Part shown: one piece after another, positions 1-13,174 of the stretch | How the letters are laid out: the number at the start of each line of letters is the position of its first letter | Position numbering within the stretch: position 1 is the first letter of the stretch | NCBI RefSeq assembly: GCF_037943105.1 | Contig: NZ_CP149803.1 | Coordinates: forward strand, 2,150,001 to 2,214,000 | Direction of reading: 5' to 3' | DNA: 64,000 nucleotides | Source: Pseudomonas sp. TMP9 | GTDB taxonomy: Bacteria; Pseudomonadota; Gammaproteobacteria; Pseudomonadales; Pseudomonadaceae | Notes under the pieces: generated by a model | What the model saw: the letters and a program-made list of their open reading frames with translations, nothing else | The model's database searches: none | What the model was told of the DNA's origin: nothing | Translations under genes and position numbers: made by a program

Positions 1-761
<761 letters not shown>

Positions 762-909
762 AATACTGCTTGGGTTTTGAGAAAACCCTAAACTTAGCTC
801 AGCAATCGTTGGTTACATCTTTGATTTCTCGCGGAGTAACTTGTGATGCTGATAATCTTGCGACTAGCAGTCTTACCTCACAAGCACCCACACGAATTGC
901 TTGATTCAG

Positions 910-921
910 TTGTTAAAGAGC
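910..921 (-). promoter_or_regulatory. boxA antitermination element of the rrn leader
   Basis: Read on the minus strand this is GCTCTTTAACAA, the classic boxA sequence of rrn leaders where NusB/NusE load to make RNA polymerase resist Rho. It lies about 150 nt upstream of the 16S start and downstream of the promoters, as expected. Confidence 0.85.
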
Positions 922-956
922 GGGTGGTTGATTCTTTCGTCTCAACCGAGGCGCGC

Positions 957-984
957 ATTCTACAGCAGCCTCATCTTCCGTCAA
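957..984 (-). promoter_or_regulatory. rrn promoter, proximal (-35 TTGACG, -10 TAGAAT)
   Basis: On the minus strand TTGACG (979-984), a 16-bp spacer and TAGAAT (957-962) are followed by the GC-rich discriminator GCGCGCC, the signature of a stringently controlled stable-RNA promoter. It is the promoter closest to 16S, upstream of boxA. Confidence 0.85.
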
Positions 985-1076
985 GTGGTTTTTCTATTTG
1001 AAGTTTGAAAATTTCTTTTCTACTTCAACCACTTGCGCCTTCGCTCAGCCTTAAGCTTCTCGTCAGCGGGAGGCGA

Positions 1077-1104
1077 ATAATACAGCGTTTAAACCCGCTG
1101 TCAA
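1077..1104 (-). promoter_or_regulatory. rrn promoter, second (-35 TTGACA, -10 TATTAT)
   Basis: On the minus strand a perfect -35 TTGACA (1099-1104), a 16-bp spacer and TATTAT (1077-1082) are followed by a GC-rich discriminator (TCGCCTCCCGC). About 120 bp upstream of the proximal rrn promoter. Confidence 0.85.
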
Positions 1105-1180
1105 CCGCCTCTTTTACCGCTTTCGATCCACTTGACCGAAGCACTGGTCGGGCTAAACAACCACCCTTGCAGTGATGCGC

Positions 1181-1208
1181 ATTCTACGCAGCTTTCGCTG
1201 CTTTGCAA
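1181..1208 (-). promoter_or_regulatory. rrn promoter, third (-35 TTGCAA, -10 TAGAAT)
   Basis: On the minus strand TTGCAA (1203-1208), a 16-bp spacer and TAGAAT (1181-1186) are followed by GCGCATC. It shares the -10 and the GCGC discriminator with the proximal promoter. Confidence 0.75.
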
Positions 1209-1276
1209 CCGTTATCTTAAACTAACTTATTGATTTATAAGAGATTTAAGCAGCTGCATATGCCTTGAGAGCGCGA

Positions 1277-1304
1277 ATTATAGGGGCAGCGCCCAGAAGG
1301 TCAA
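1277..1304 (-). promoter_or_regulatory. rrn promoter, distal (-35 TTGACC, -10 TATAAT)
   Basis: On the minus strand TTGACC (1299-1304), a 16-bp spacer and a perfect TATAAT (1277-1282) are followed by TCGCGC. It lies just downstream of the ilvD stop codon, so ilvD transcripts would run into the rrn promoter array unless terminated. Confidence 0.8.
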
Positions 1305-1367
1305 TCGTTTGTTGCACTTTTCCAAGCATTGGAGCCACAAGCACTCCTCTTGAACTGTATCGATCGG

Positions 1368-3047
<1,680 letters not shown>

Positions 3048-3289
3048 CTCAAATCCTCAAAGTGGCGTTCGGAACATATGTGCATGCCGCGCCAAGTCAA
3101 TAAATGGCCCATGATTATCTCGATAGCGCGTATTGCCATCAGCGGTGCAGTACCTTAGTCATGCGCATTCAAGACATGATCAAGCTCTCGCCTGTCCAGT
3201 ACTAGTCTTGTAACTGTTACCTAGTATGTGACGGCGCCATGGCTTGGGCTTAATAAAAGCTGCTACAGCACAGATCAGCGCTTGATACG

Positions 3290-5044
3290 TTATGACGAGC
3301 AACTCAGATGCGACAAACCACCGACATTAAACAGCTCAGCGGGTTTGCGCCGATGGTAGCTATCTTCCACTGCCTGTGACTGTTCAGCGTAAGGCTGTGT
3401 CATGACAGCCTGCAGCTCTCGCACGAGCGCGTAGTTGCAAGCGCTCGCTTGGCTGTAAGCAGGCGCGAGGAACCACTCGCGCAACGTATATTTTGGGTTG
3501 ACCCGCTTCATCTGCCTAGAGAGCTCCTCACGATTGCGGCGCTGATCCGTGCTCTCGTCGCTCGTGCCGACGCCGACGAGTGTTTGCCATTGTTTTAGCC
3601 ACTTGGACCAGCGTAATTCCAGTCCTTGACGGTCTCCTAAAGAGCCTTGGTAGAAGCTCTTTTTCAGGGGCTCAATATCGTCAGGCAGACTCGAGAGTTC
3701 GCGGAAGAACAGGCTGTAATCAACCGGCGTTTGCCGCATCAACGTTTCCAACTCACTGAAGAGCGTCGGATGAAATGTGCCCAACCCCAGTTTGGCGGCC
3801 CACATCTGTTGCATTTGCGCTTGCATCACTGCCGCAAAGCCACTGCAAATATCGTCGAGTTGGTGCAAGCAGTCCGCGTCCTCAAGCGGATCCAGCAACG
3901 GCCGCAACGCCGTACAAAACATCTGAAAGTTACGCTCTGCAGCCACGGGTTGATTGAGGAATGAGAAATGCTCTCCGCCACCCGTCCATGGCTGGTAGAA
4001 AGGGTCGAACACCTCGCAGAATCCGAAGGGGCCGTAGTCAAGAGTGAAGCCACCGGCCGCACAGTTGTCCCCGTTGAAGTTGCCCTGGCAATAGCCGACA
4101 CGGATCCAGTTCGCCACCAACGCAGTCAGGCGACTGCGGAATGCGCCCGCCAGCAACAGCACCTTGGCGCCAATGTTGAGTTGTGGATCAATAACTTCTG
4201 CGTACTCACGCGCGATCAGGTGCAACACCAGTTGCTCGAGCTCCTGCAGCGCTTGCGGATGTTCTTCCTTGCGCGCCCGACGACCGAACAGCTCGAGTTG
4301 GCCGACACGAATAAACGAGGGGGCAACTCGCGTCGTTATGGCGACGGCCTCCGTTATAAGCCGGTCAGGGTCCTGCGCGTGCGAGCCCTGCGAGTACCAC
4401 GGCCGCTGGACCTGTTCAGTTTTCGAAACGTACAAACTCAGCGCGCGTGAAGTTGGCACGCCGAGCGCGTGCATATGTTCTTGCGCGAGGAACTCGCGGA
4501 CACTCGAGCGCAGCACCGCGCGACCGTCCGCACCTCGGCAGTAGGGCGTGCGGCCGCCACCTTTGAGCTGCATTTCCCAACGACGACCATTGATCACGGC
4601 CTCCAGCACGGACAATGCGCGACCGTCGCCATAGCCGTTGCCGGTTCGGAACGGGCACTGCTGGTAATACTCTTTACCGTAGATAGACAGTGCATAGCCC
4701 GTCGCCCAGCCGACCTTGCGTAGCGGCAGCGGAACGTGGGTAAGGTCGCCAGAAAACATCCGCACAAAATCTGCCGACTGCGCCAAACTGTCGGCAAAAT
4801 TTAGCTCGCGGAAAAAAATTTGACTGTGCGCGACATACTCTGGGTCTTTGATTGGCGTGGGTTGGACCGGCACATAGTGGCCGCTAAACACTTGGCGCGG
4901 CGCATGGTCGGCGCCGTCGGCTGTCGCCTGTGGATCGCAGTTGAGCGTGTCCATTAGCGAGTAGTTGGCCAACTTGGCGAGATCGTCGAGCGTTGCCACG
5001 GGGGCCGACAGTGCGGCGATTTCCGGAGCGGGTCGATTCTTCAT
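3290..5044 (-). CDS. selO: SelO/YdiU-family protein adenylyltransferase (divergent, 584 aa)
   Basis: SelO proteins are pseudokinases that transfer AMP from ATP to protein Ser/Thr/Tyr in redox stress. Family motifs are present: [13 protein letters not shown] and [13 protein letters not shown] around residues 139-186, the metal/catalytic NFNGDN...LDYGPFGF segment, and a C-terminal SCSS whose Cys takes the selenocysteine position of animal SelO. It is about 100 residues longer than E. coli YdiU, and the usual YSGHQFG-type stretch before GDGRA reads [11 protein letters not shown], so it belongs to a divergent branch. An upstream in-frame ATG at 5173 exists, but the one at 5044 has a GAGGTGG ribosome binding site and was chosen. 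Family sure, substrates unknown. Confidence 0.88.
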   Translation of the reverse strand: MKNRPAPEIAALSAPVATLDDLAKLANYSLMDTLNCDPQATADGADHAPRQVFSGHYVPVQPTPIKDPEYVAHSQIFFRELNFADSLAQSADFVRMFSGDLTHVPLPLRKVGWATGYALSIYGKEYYQQCPFRTGNGYGDGRALSVLEAVINGRRWEMQLKGGGRTPYCRGADGRAVLRSSVREFLAQEHMHALGVPTSRALSLYVSKTEQVQRPWYSQGSHAQDPDRLITEAVAITTRVAPSFIRVGQLELFGRRARKEEHPQALQELEQLVLHLIAREYAEVIDPQLNIGAKVLLLAGAFRSRLTALVANWIRVGYCQGNFNGDNCAAGGFTLDYGPFGFCEVFDPFYQPWTGGGEHFSFLNQPVAAERNFQMFCTALRPLLDPLEDADCLHQLDDICSGFAAVMQAQMQQMWAAKLGLGTFHPTLFSELETLMRQTPVDYSLFFRELSSLPDDIEPLKKSFYQGSLGDRQGLELRWSKWLKQWQTLVGVGTSDESTDQRRNREELSRQMKRVNPKYTLREWFLAPAYSQASACNYALVRELQAVMTQPYAEQSQAVEDSYHRRKPAELFNVGGLSHLSCSS

Positions 5045-5675
5045 AAGGCCACCTCTGGCGCGGATAAAACGGCTGTTTGCGCGCCGCGATGTGGTGGTAT
5101 CGACAATTTCTTCGATTTCCAGGGCAATTGCCTTAAGCATAACTGCAACGCCTTGCAGCCGTGTCACTTGCAAGGACGCGAAGCCACTGTGAGCATAAAT
5201 CCAGAAACAGTAGAGGCATCCATACCTTGGTGGATTTGGCTACCTGCAACCCTGAAAGCGCTGGGCTACTGCCCTACTCCCGACTCAGGCGCGCGTAGGA
5301 ACCCCGGTCATCATGGTTTGGCAGGATGACCGAGAACCCTTCTACGCCGCTCCTGCCAAGGCCGACGCCTGTGGCCATGAACGTCTGCGTGGGATTTTTC
5401 GAAAGCACGGCGCCCATATCATAAAATACAAACACCGCATTGAGCACGTTAATAAAGAATACGCTGCAAACGCCAAGCACGTTATTAAGAAGGACTGAGC
5501 TAGGTTAGAGAGTCTTTACACGCTAACGAAGGTCGACCACACGGAAATTTATTCCGAAATTGCGGATGACTTTTTAAGCTTGGCGCAGCCCCACTCAGAG
5601 CACGATTGATCATAAAAATCATAAGCGAGGTAAAAAGCATGGTAAAAATTCGCTTCACCAAAAACACTCGCCCAT
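5045..5675. other. Intergenic stretch without recognised gene
   Basis: About 630 bp between selO and the tRNA-Pro terminator. Only short ORFs of 60-70 codons without ribosome binding sites or familiar sequence are open on either strand. It probably holds the selO promoter; nothing else is seen. Confidence 0.5.
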
Positions 5676-5710
5676 AAAAAAATCCAACCACCGCTAGGTG
5701 ATTGGATTTT
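5676..5710 (-). terminator. Rho-independent terminator after tRNA-Pro
   Basis: On the minus strand AATCCAA-T-CACC, loop TAGC, GGTG-G-TTGGATT is followed by a run of T. It starts about 12 nt beyond the tRNA 3' end. An A-run on the opposite side means it could also work on the plus strand. Confidence 0.88.
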
Positions 5711-5721
5711 TTTTATATTTA

Positions 5722-5798
5722 TGGTCGGGACGGAGTGATTCGAACACTCGACCCCTAGCACCCCATGCTAGTGCGCTACCGGACTGCGCTACGCCCCG
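5722..5798 (-). tRNA. tRNA-Pro (anticodon GGG)
   Basis: 77-nt cloverleaf with encoded CCA end. The 5' arm CGGGGCGTAGCGCAG is nearly the same as E. coli tRNA-Pro, the anticodon stem is CTAGC/GCTAG around loop ATGGGGT (anticodon GGG, reads CCC/CCU), and the T-loop is GTTCGAATC. It has its own promoter-like sequence upstream and a strong terminator downstream. Confidence 0.97.
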
Positions 5799-5840
5799 AC
5801 TAGGCGTGAATCTATTTCCGGAAACCCGAAAACGTTTCAG

Positions 5841-5870
5841 AATATACACTAAGCTTATGAAATATGTAAA
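5841..5870 (-). promoter_or_regulatory. Probable promoter of tRNA-Pro
   Basis: On the minus strand TTTACA (5865-5870), an 18-bp spacer and TATATT (5841-5846) lie in the gap between the merR-family stop codon and the tRNA, about 43 nt before the mature tRNA 5' end. The tRNA could also be read from the upstream operon. Confidence 0.5.
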
Positions 5871-5884
5871 CTTTTTAAATATAA

Positions 5885-6241
5885 CTACTTTCTAAGTACC
5901 AGCAATACGTCTTCAAGCTCAGTGATCATTTGCTTGATTAGTTGCCTGTACTGAGTGTTGTCATCTTTGGCCTCATCACCGGAAAGACGCTGCCGTGCAC
6001 CACCAATGGTGAAGCCTTGGTCATACAATAGCGCACGGATCTGGCGAATCATCAGCACATCTTGGCGCTGATAGTAGCGCCGGTTCCCGCGTCGCTTAAC
6101 TGGATTGAGCTGAGGAAATTCTTGCTCCCAATAACGCAGCACGTGCGGTTTAACAGCGCAGAGTTCGCTGACCTCACCTATGGTGAAATAACGTTTGCCA
6201 GGTATGACGGGCAGTTCGTCGTTATGACTTGGTTCCAGCAT
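5885..6241 (-). CDS. MerR-family transcriptional regulator (118 aa)
   Basis: Small DNA-binding protein with an N-terminal MerR winged helix ([25 protein letters not shown], about residues 18-43) with the helix-turn-helix and the wing [13 protein letters not shown], followed by a short helical dimerisation part. It lacks the C-terminal effector domain and the metal-binding cysteines of CueR or MerR types. It overlaps ihfA by 20 nt, so it is translated from the same transcript. This pair downstream of ihfA is conserved in Pseudomonas; its target is not known to me. Confidence 0.9.
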   Translation of the reverse strand: MLEPSHNDELPVIPGKRYFTIGEVSELCAVKPHVLRYWEQEFPQLNPVKRRGNRRYYQRQDVLMIRQIRALLYDQGFTIGGARQRLSGDEAKDDNTQYRQLIKQMITELEDVLLVLRK

Positions 6242-6524
6242 ACGCTTCGACCCTGGCTTTAAGTTTTTGGCCTGGACGGAAGGTCACCACACGGCGAGCC
6301 GTAATGGGAATCTCCTCTCCTGTTTTTGGATTGCGACCGGGGCGCTGACGCTTGTCGCGCAGATCAAAATTGCCGAACCCCGAGAGCTTCACCTGTTCGT
6401 TGAGTTCCAACGCTTGACGGATCTCCTCAAAAAAGAGCTCCACCAATTCCTTGGCTTCTCGCTTGTTCAGGCCAAGCTCTTCATACAGACGTTCCGCCAT
6501 CTCAGCTTTCGTCAGAGCCCCCAT
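6222..6524 (-). CDS. ihfA: Integration host factor alpha subunit
   Basis: 100 residues, the usual length. The HU/IHF fold signature is clear: [20 protein letters not shown] at the N-terminus and the beta-arm [21 protein letters not shown] at about residues 50-70, carrying the Pro that intercalates into DNA. It forms a heterodimer with IhfB, bends DNA sharply and acts in transcription, recombination and nucleoid structure. The start lies 3 nt after the pheT stop, as in the pheST-ihfA operon of E. coli and Pseudomonas. Confidence 0.98.
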   Translation of the reverse strand: MGALTKAEMAERLYEELGLNKREAKELVELFFEEIRQALELNEQVKLSGFGNFDLRDKRQRPGRNPKTGEEIPITARRVVTFRPGQKLKARVEAYAGTKS

Positions 6525-6527
6525 ACG

Positions 6528-8906
6528 CTACTTCCTTAACGTGGCGTTGAACCTTTGTTCTAGGCAGGTGAGAATATTTAACGTTGTTGCGCTCACCTCA
6601 TCGTCATTAAGAGTGCGCGACGGATGCTGCCAGGTCAAGCCAACGGCAAGGCTTTTTCTTTGCGGATCAATACCTTTACCGTGATACACGTCAAATAGCT
6701 TGAGGTCTGTCAGCCATTCGCCTGCAGCTTCATGAATTGCGTCGAGCAAATCTTGCGCAGGCACGTCACGCTCGACCAGCACAGCAAGGTCACGCCGCAC
6801 TTCTGGGAACTTAGAAAGCTCTTGGAACTTAGGCATGAACCCCTGAGTAATTTCGCCCAGTACCAATTCAAACATGTAAACCGCACGATCCAGTCCCAAC
6901 ACCTTCGACAACTCAGGGTGAATAGCACCGAGAAAACCGACTAGCCGTCCTTCCCGCTCAATACGCGCCGTTTGACCCGGATGCAGAGCTGCATGTTCGC
7001 CAGGTAAAAATGCAAAACCATCACCCGCACCGGCACTGGCCAATAGCGCTTCGACATCGGCTTTAATGTCATAGAAGTCGACATCATCACGGCTATGAGC
7101 CCATCCTTCAGGCAGGCGAGCGCCACAGATAACACCGGCTAGCATGGGCTCTTGTTGCAACCCGTCGAGCTGGCCGACAAAACGTAAACCACTTTCGAAC
7201 AGACGCACACGTGATTGCTGACGATTGAGGTTGTACTCAAGCGCTTTTACCAAGCCTGGCCACAGCGAAGAGCGCATGGCGGCCATATCAGCAGAGATCG
7301 GGTTGGCCAGCAGCAGCGGCGAAACACCAGGATTGAAAAGCTCGAATAATTTGGGGTCGATAAAACTGTAGGTGATCGCTTCCTGATAGCCGCGCGCGAC
7401 CAGCAAACGGCGCAGTGCAGGCAGCTCGATAGCCGCCTCAGCCTTTGATTGCGGAGCTAAACGCGCTTGCGGGTAGCGCACGGGCAAGCGGTTGTAGCCA
7501 TACAGACGGGCTAGCTCTTCGATCAGATCGACTTCAAGGCTGATATCGAAACGATGACTCGGCACATCGACCTGCCACTGTGCTTCGCCATCGGCTTGGA
7601 CACTCAAGCCTAAAGCGGCTAACAAGCGGACAATTTCTGCATCATCCATCTTCAGACCGAGCATCTGCTCGATACGCTCAGCACGCAGCGTAACAGGCGC
7701 AACGTTTGGCAAATACTCATGCTTGACGACTTCGATAATCGGACCGGCTTCACCGCCGACGATATCCAGCAGCAGACCGGTCGCCCGCTCCATTGCCTCG
7801 CGTGCCAGCTGCCAGTCCACCCCCCGCTCGAAGCGGTGCGAAGCATCCGTATGCAAACCGTAAGAGCGCGCTTTACCTGCAATAGCAATGGTGTCGAAAA
7901 ACGCACTTTCGAGGAATAGGTGACGGGTCTTGTCATTCACACCGCTATGTTCGCCACCCATCACGCCGGCAATTGCCAGGGCACGATTATGATCGGCGAT
8001 TACCAGTGTATCGCTGCGCAAGCTGACTTCTTGACCGTCAAGCAGAACGAGCTTCTCGCCCTCCTCCGCCATGCGCACACGAATACCGCCATTGATCTCA
8101 GCGAGATCGAAAGCATGCATCGGTTGACCCAGCTCGAGCATCACGTAGTTGGTGATATCAACGGCAGCGTCAATGCTGCGCACATCAGCACGACGCAAAC
8201 GCTCGACCATCCATAACGGCGTCGGCTTGGATAAATCAACATTACGTACAACACGCCCGAGGTAACGCGGACAGGCGTGTGCAGCCAAAATCTCAACCGA
8301 CCGCACTTCATCATGGCTCGGCGCAACGACTGCAACGACCGGACGCGTGACGGGTGCAGCGTACAAAGCACCGACCTCACGAGCCAGGCCCGCCAGTGAC
8401 AAACAATCACCACGATTAGGCGTCAGATCAACTTCTATGCTGGCATCCTCCAGATCCAGATAGGTGCGGATATCTTGGCCGACCGGCGCATCTGCCGGCA
8501 ACTCCATCAGGCCGTCATTGTCTTCACTGATCTGCAACTCGGAGGCCGAGCAGAGCATGCCGTTGGAATCAACACCGCGTAGCTTGGCTTTCTTGATTTT
8601 GAAGTCGCCGGGCAGTTCGGCGCCGATCATGGCGAACGGAATCTTCAGGCCAGGACGCACGTTCGGCGCGCCGCACACCACTTGGAAGGTTTCCGCACCA
8701 CTGCTGACTTGGCACACACGCAGCTTATCGGCATCGGGATGCGGCTCGGTGCTCAGCACTTCACCCACGACCACGCCACTAAAGACGCCAGCCACTAACG
8801 ACACGCTATCAACTTCAAGGCCAGCCATGGATAGGCGAGCAACCAGATCGTCACGCAATACTTGTGGGTTAACCCAGCTACGCAGCCATTTTTCACTGAA
8901 TTTCAT
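6528..8906 (-). CDS. pheT: Phenylalanyl-tRNA synthetase beta subunit
   Basis: 792 residues, full length. Domain order is typical: an N-terminal EMAP-like tRNA-binding fold (about 39-150, GVVVGEVLSTEPHPDADKL), a B3/B4 editing domain, B5, a catalytic-like core, and a C-terminal ferredoxin-fold anticodon-binding domain (from about 700, FPEVRRDLAVLVERDVP). It works as an alpha2-beta2 enzyme with PheS, charging tRNA-Phe and editing Tyr-tRNA-Phe. It lies 45 nt downstream of pheS. Confidence 0.98.
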   Translation of the reverse strand: MKFSEKWLRSWVNPQVLRDDLVARLSMAGLEVDSVSLVAGVFSGVVVGEVLSTEPHPDADKLRVCQVSSGAETFQVVCGAPNVRPGLKIPFAMIGAELPGDFKIKKAKLRGVDSNGMLCSASELQISEDNDGLMELPADAPVGQDIRTYLDLEDASIEVDLTPNRGDCLSLAGLAREVGALYAAPVTRPVVAVVAPSHDEVRSVEILAAHACPRYLGRVVRNVDLSKPTPLWMVERLRRADVRSIDAAVDITNYVMLELGQPMHAFDLAEINGGIRVRMAEEGEKLVLLDGQEVSLRSDTLVIADHNRALAIAGVMGGEHSGVNDKTRHLFLESAFFDTIAIAGKARSYGLHTDASHRFERGVDWQLAREAMERATGLLLDIVGGEAGPIIEVVKHEYLPNVAPVTLRAERIEQMLGLKMDDAEIVRLLAALGLSVQADGEAQWQVDVPSHRFDISLEVDLIEELARLYGYNRLPVRYPQARLAPQSKAEAAIELPALRRLLVARGYQEAITYSFIDPKLFELFNPGVSPLLLANPISADMAAMRSSLWPGLVKALEYNLNRQQSRVRLFESGLRFVGQLDGLQQEPMLAGVICGARLPEGWAHSRDDVDFYDIKADVEALLASAGAGDGFAFLPGEHAALHPGQTARIEREGRLVGFLGAIHPELSKVLGLDRAVYMFELVLGEITQGFMPKFQELSKFPEVRRDLAVLVERDVPAQDLLDAIHEAAGEWLTDLKLFDVYHGKGIDPQRKSLAVGLTWQHPSRTLNDDEVSATTLNILTCLEQRFNATLRK

Positions 8907-8951
8907 ACTGCCTGTTCTCCTGAACCAATTCGATTACGCAATGCGAGGGCG

Positions 8952-9968
<1,017 letters not shown>

Positions 9969-9988
9969 TTACAGACTCCAGATACGAA

Positions 9989-10051
9989 ATAGGGGAAGAG
10001 CTTGAAGGCTCTTCCCCTATTGGTGACGTTTAGCACCGGGCGAGCCCGGTG
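9989..10051 (-). promoter_or_regulatory. Two hairpins in the rplT-pheS spacer (possible terminator/attenuator)
   Basis: On the minus strand a 7-bp GC hairpin (10034-10051, CACCGGG / CCCGGTG) is followed by a perfect 13-bp hairpin (9989-10020, stem ATAGGGGAAGAGC, 6-nt loop). The second hairpin is followed by TTCG rather than a clear T-run, so it may be a weak or conditional terminator. E. coli pheST is controlled by attenuation, but no Phe-rich leader peptide is seen here. Confidence 0.55.
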
Positions 10052-10063
10052 ACTGTCGGGGAC

Positions 10064-10420
10064 TTAAGCCAGTATGGCTTTCGCTTTCTCGACAATCGCA
10101 GCAAACGCCGCTTTTTCGTTCACTGCCAGGTCAGCCAGTACCTTACGGTCGATCTCAATGGACGCTTTTTTCAGGCCAGCAATGAAACGGCTGTAAGACA
10201 GTCCGTTTACACGTGCACCAGCGTTGATACGAGCGATCCACAGAGCGCGGAACTGACGTTTTTTCTGGCGACGGTCGCGGTAGGCATACTGGCCTGCCTT
10301 GATCACCGCTTGCTTGGCAACGCGGAACACGCGTGAGCGTGCGCCGTAGTAACCTTTAGCGAGTTTCAGAATTTTTTTGTGACGCTTGCGAGCGATAACG
10401 CCGCGCTTAACACGAGCCAT
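10064..10420 (-). CDS. rplT: 50S ribosomal protein L20
   Basis: 118 residues with the basic N-terminal extension ([18 protein letters not shown]) and the conserved [19 protein letters not shown] and [18 protein letters not shown]. It binds 23S rRNA early in 50S assembly and in E. coli represses the rpmI-rplT message. It sits 25 nt downstream of rpmI in the infC-rpmI-rplT operon. Confidence 0.99.
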   Translation of the reverse strand: MARVKRGVIARKRHKKILKLAKGYYGARSRVFRVAKQAVIKAGQYAYRDRRQKKRQFRALWIARINAGARVNGLSYSRFIAGLKKASIEIDRKVLADLAVNEKAAFAAIVEKAKAILA

Positions 10421-10445
10421 GAGTCATTTCCTCTATCTTGACCGA

Positions 10446-10640
10446 TTAACGAACGCGCAGCATGCGCGCCACTTTTGCTACGTCAGACGGATGCACCATG
10501 GTGCTACCGCGCAGATGACGCTTACGCTTAGTGGACATCTTGGTCAGGATGTGGCTCTTGAAAGCGTGCTTGTGCTTGAAGCCGTTAGCGGTTTTAAGAA
10601 AACGCTTGGCTGCACCACTCTTAGTTTTCATCTTTGGCAT
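10446..10640 (-). CDS. rpmI: 50S ribosomal protein L35
   Basis: 64 residues, the normal length, beginning [20 protein letters not shown] and rich in Lys/Arg, with [20 protein letters not shown] in the middle. Component of the large subunit. It lies between infC and rplT, with a ribosome binding site ahead of the ATG at 10640. Confidence 0.99.
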   Translation of the reverse strand: MPKMKTKSGAAKRFLKTANGFKHKHAFKSHILTKMSTKRKRHLRGSTMVHPSDVAKVARMLRVR

Positions 10641-10700
10641 GTTCGGATACTCCGCATTCAGTTGATAAACATAACCGTAAGGCCTGCCGTGCCCTGGTGG

Positions 10701-11252
10701 TTACTTCTTCTTTTTGGGGGCGATGACCATTATCAGCTGGCGTCCTTCCATCTTTGGATGCTGTTCAACGGTGCCGTATTCAAGCAAGTCACCTTCAACT
10801 CGCTTCAACAACTCCATGCCCAGCTCCTGATGCGCCATCTCACGGCCGCGGAATCGAAGCGATACCTTGGCCCTGTCCCCATCACTAAGGAAACGTACCA
10901 GGTTGCGTAGTTTTACCTGGTAATCCCCTTCCTCCGTCCCTGGACGAAACTTGATTTCTTTAACCTGAATCTGCTTCTGATTTTTCTTTGCAGCAGCCAC
11001 TTGCTTCTTCTTTTCGAAGATCGACTTACCGTAATCCATCAGCTTGCAAACAGGCGGCACTGCGTCGGCAGAAATTTCTACCAGATCCAGCTTGGCCTCT
11101 TCGGCCTTAAGAAGCGCGTCTTCAATTGACACAATCCCAAGCTGCTCACCCTCAGCGCCAATTAAACGAACCTCACGTGCCGAGATATTCTCGTTGATCG
11201 GGGCTTTCGGTGCAGCTCGTTTGTCTTGTCTCATTTCACGCTTAATAATAAT
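10701..11252 (-). CDS. infC: Translation initiation factor IF-3, probable ATT start
   Basis: Binds the 30S subunit, keeps 50S away and checks start-codon pairing. N-domain ([21 protein letters not shown]), Lys-rich linker ([18 protein letters not shown]) and C-domain ([20 protein letters not shown]) are complete. The first ATG (11234) has no ribosome binding site. Upstream and in frame are three ATT codons (11252, 11249, 11246) preceded by GGAG, giving an N-terminus MIIKREM. infC is known to start at the rare AUU and thereby regulate itself, so an ATT start is preferred; which of the three is unsure. The first ATT shares its A with the thrS stop codon TAA. Confidence 0.95.
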   Translation of the reverse strand: MIIKREMRQDKRAAPKAPINENISAREVRLIGAEGEQLGIVSIEDALLKAEEAKLDLVEISADAVPPVCKLMDYGKSIFEKKKQVAAAKKNQKQIQVKEIKFRPGTEEGDYQVKLRNLVRFLSDGDRAKVSLRFRGREMAHQELGMELLKRVEGDLLEYGTVEQHPKMEGRQLIMVIAPKKKK

Positions 11253-13174
11253 TACTCCAAATCTTGGCGACCACGCCGGGAAACCGCCTGCGTAAGAAAA
11301 TCAGCGAATTGAGAAACGGACATTGAGCCCAGATCAGCACCTTCACGGGTACGCACAGCGACAGTTTTTGTCTCAACCTCCCGATCTCCAATAACCAAGA
11401 GATAAGGAACCTTGAGCAAAGTATGCTCGCGGATTTTAAAGCCTATCTTCTCGTTCCTCAAGTCAGACTTGGCACGAAAGCCGCTTTGATTGAGTGTTTT
11501 TTCAACCTCAAGGGCGAAATCAGCCTGTTTGTCAGTGATATTCATCACTACCGCTTGATTGGGAGCCAACCACGCCGGGAATGCGCCTTCGTAGTGCTCG
11601 ATCAAAATACCGATAAAGCGCTCGAACGATCCGAGAATTGCGCGGTGCAACATAACCGGCACTTTACGGCTGTTATCTTCAGAAACGTAACTGGCATCCA
11701 AACGCTGCGGCATGTTCGGATCGTACTGCAAAGTGCCACACTGCCAAGCGCGGCCGAGACAGTCGAGCAAGGTGAACTCGATCTTCGGGCCGTAAAACGC
11801 ACCCTCCCCTGGCAAATACTCCCAAGGCAAACCGGCCTCATTCAGCGCGTTAGCCAGCGCCTCTTCAGCACGATCCCAGAATGCATCGTCACCCACCCGC
11901 TTGGCTGGGCGCGTGGAGAGCTTCATTTTGACATCGCTGAAACCAAAATCTGCATAAACCTGCAGTGTCAGCTTGATAAAGTCTGCAGCTTCTTTCCTGA
12001 CCTGCTCTTCTGTGCAGAAAATATGCGCGTCATCTTGAGTGAAGCCACGCACGCGCATGATGCCATGCAGCGCGCCTGACGCCTCATTACGGTGGCAGGA
12101 ACCAAACTCAGCCAAACGCAGCGGTAATTCGCGGTAGCTTTTAAGCCCCTGATTGAACACCTGCACGTGGCAAGGGCAGTTCATCGGCTTAATCGCGTAA
12201 TCGCGGCTCTCCGACTCCGTGGTGAACATGTTGTCGGCGTAATTACCCCAATGCCCGGATTTTTCCCACAGCACGCGGTCAACAATTTGCGGGGTTTTGA
12301 TTTCCTGATAGCCGTTTTCACGCTGCACAGCACGCATGTACTGCTCAAGCACCTGATAAATGGTCCAGCCATTGGGGTGCCAAAACACCATGCCCGGCGC
12401 TTCTTCCTGGGTGTGGAATAGATTGAGGCGCTTGCCAATCTTGCGATGGTCGCGCTTTTCAGCCTCCTCAATACGCAAGGTATAAGCAGCCAACTGCTTC
12501 TTGTCTGCCCAAGCAGTGCCATACACGCGCTGTAACTGCTCATTCTTAGCATCGCCACGCCAGTATGCGCCGGACAATTTGGTCAGCTTGAATGCTTTAA
12601 GAAAGCGGGTGTTTGGCACGTGCGGGCCGCGGCACATGTCGACGTATTCTTCGTGGTAGTACAGACCCATGGCCTGCTCATCCGGCATGTCACTGACCAA
12701 GCGCAGCTTGTAGTCTTCGCCACGCGCAGTGAACAGATCAATAACCTCAGCTCGCGGCGTCACTTTCTTGATGACGTCGTAATCTTTCTCGATCAGCTGC
12801 TGCATGCGCTGCTCAATCGCCGCCACATCATCTAGAGTGAAGGGGCGCTCGAAGGCGATGTCGTAATAGAAACCGTCATCAATGACAGGGCCAATCACCA
12901 TTCTGGCAGTCGGGAATAACTGCTTAACCGCATGACCGATCAAGTGGGCGCAGGAATGGCGAATAATTTCGAGCCCTTCCTGGTCTTTCGGCGTAATGAT
13001 CTGCAGGGTCGCGTCGCTGCTGATCAGGTCACACGCATCAACCAGTTTACCGTTGACCTTACCGGCCACCGTAGCCTTAGCCAAGCCAGCACCAATAGAT
13101 TGCGCCACCTCAAGTACGGATACCGGGTGATCAAATGGACGCTGACTGCCGTCGGGAAGAGTAATGATGGGCAT
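11252..13174 (-). CDS. thrS: Threonyl-tRNA synthetase
   Basis: 640 residues, as usual. An N-terminal TGS domain (about 1-60), the editing domain with [16 protein letters not shown], the class II core with the zinc-ligand region [10 protein letters not shown] and the motif around [13 protein letters not shown], and a C-terminal anticodon-binding domain are all present. It charges tRNA-Thr and edits Ser-tRNA-Thr. The ATG at 13174 has an AGGAGG ribosome binding site; the open frame extends to 13285 but that part lacks family sequence. It heads the operon and its stop overlaps the infC start. Confidence 0.98.
   Translation of the reverse strand: MPIITLPDGSQRPFDHPVSVLEVAQSIGAGLAKATVAGKVNGKLVDACDLISSDATLQIITPKDQEGLEIIRHSCAHLIGHAVKQLFPTARMVIGPVIDDGFYYDIAFERPFTLDDVAAIEQRMQQLIEKDYDVIKKVTPRAEVIDLFTARGEDYKLRLVSDMPDEQAMGLYYHEEYVDMCRGPHVPNTRFLKAFKLTKLSGAYWRGDAKNEQLQRVYGTAWADKKQLAAYTLRIEEAEKRDHRKIGKRLNLFHTQEEAPGMVFWHPNGWTIYQVLEQYMRAVQRENGYQEIKTPQIVDRVLWEKSGHWGNYADNMFTTESESRDYAIKPMNCPCHVQVFNQGLKSYRELPLRLAEFGSCHRNEASGALHGIMRVRGFTQDDAHIFCTEEQVRKEAADFIKLTLQVYADFGFSDVKMKLSTRPAKRVGDDAFWDRAEEALANALNEAGLPWEYLPGEGAFYGPKIEFTLLDCLGRAWQCGTLQYDPNMPQRLDASYVSEDNSRKVPVMLHRAILGSFERFIGILIEHYEGAFPAWLAPNQAVVMNITDKQADFALEVEKTLNQSGFRAKSDLRNEKIGFKIREHTLLKVPYLLVIGDREVETKTVAVRTREGADLGSMSVSQFADFLTQAVSRRGRQDLE

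Noticed and set aside
5045..5173. N-terminal extension of SelO to an ATG at 5173
   Set aside because: The extension lacks family sequence, and the ATG at 5044 has a strong ribosome binding site.
11423..12079. 218-codon open frame on the plus strand
   Set aside because: Opposite thrS and without family motifs or a ribosome binding site.
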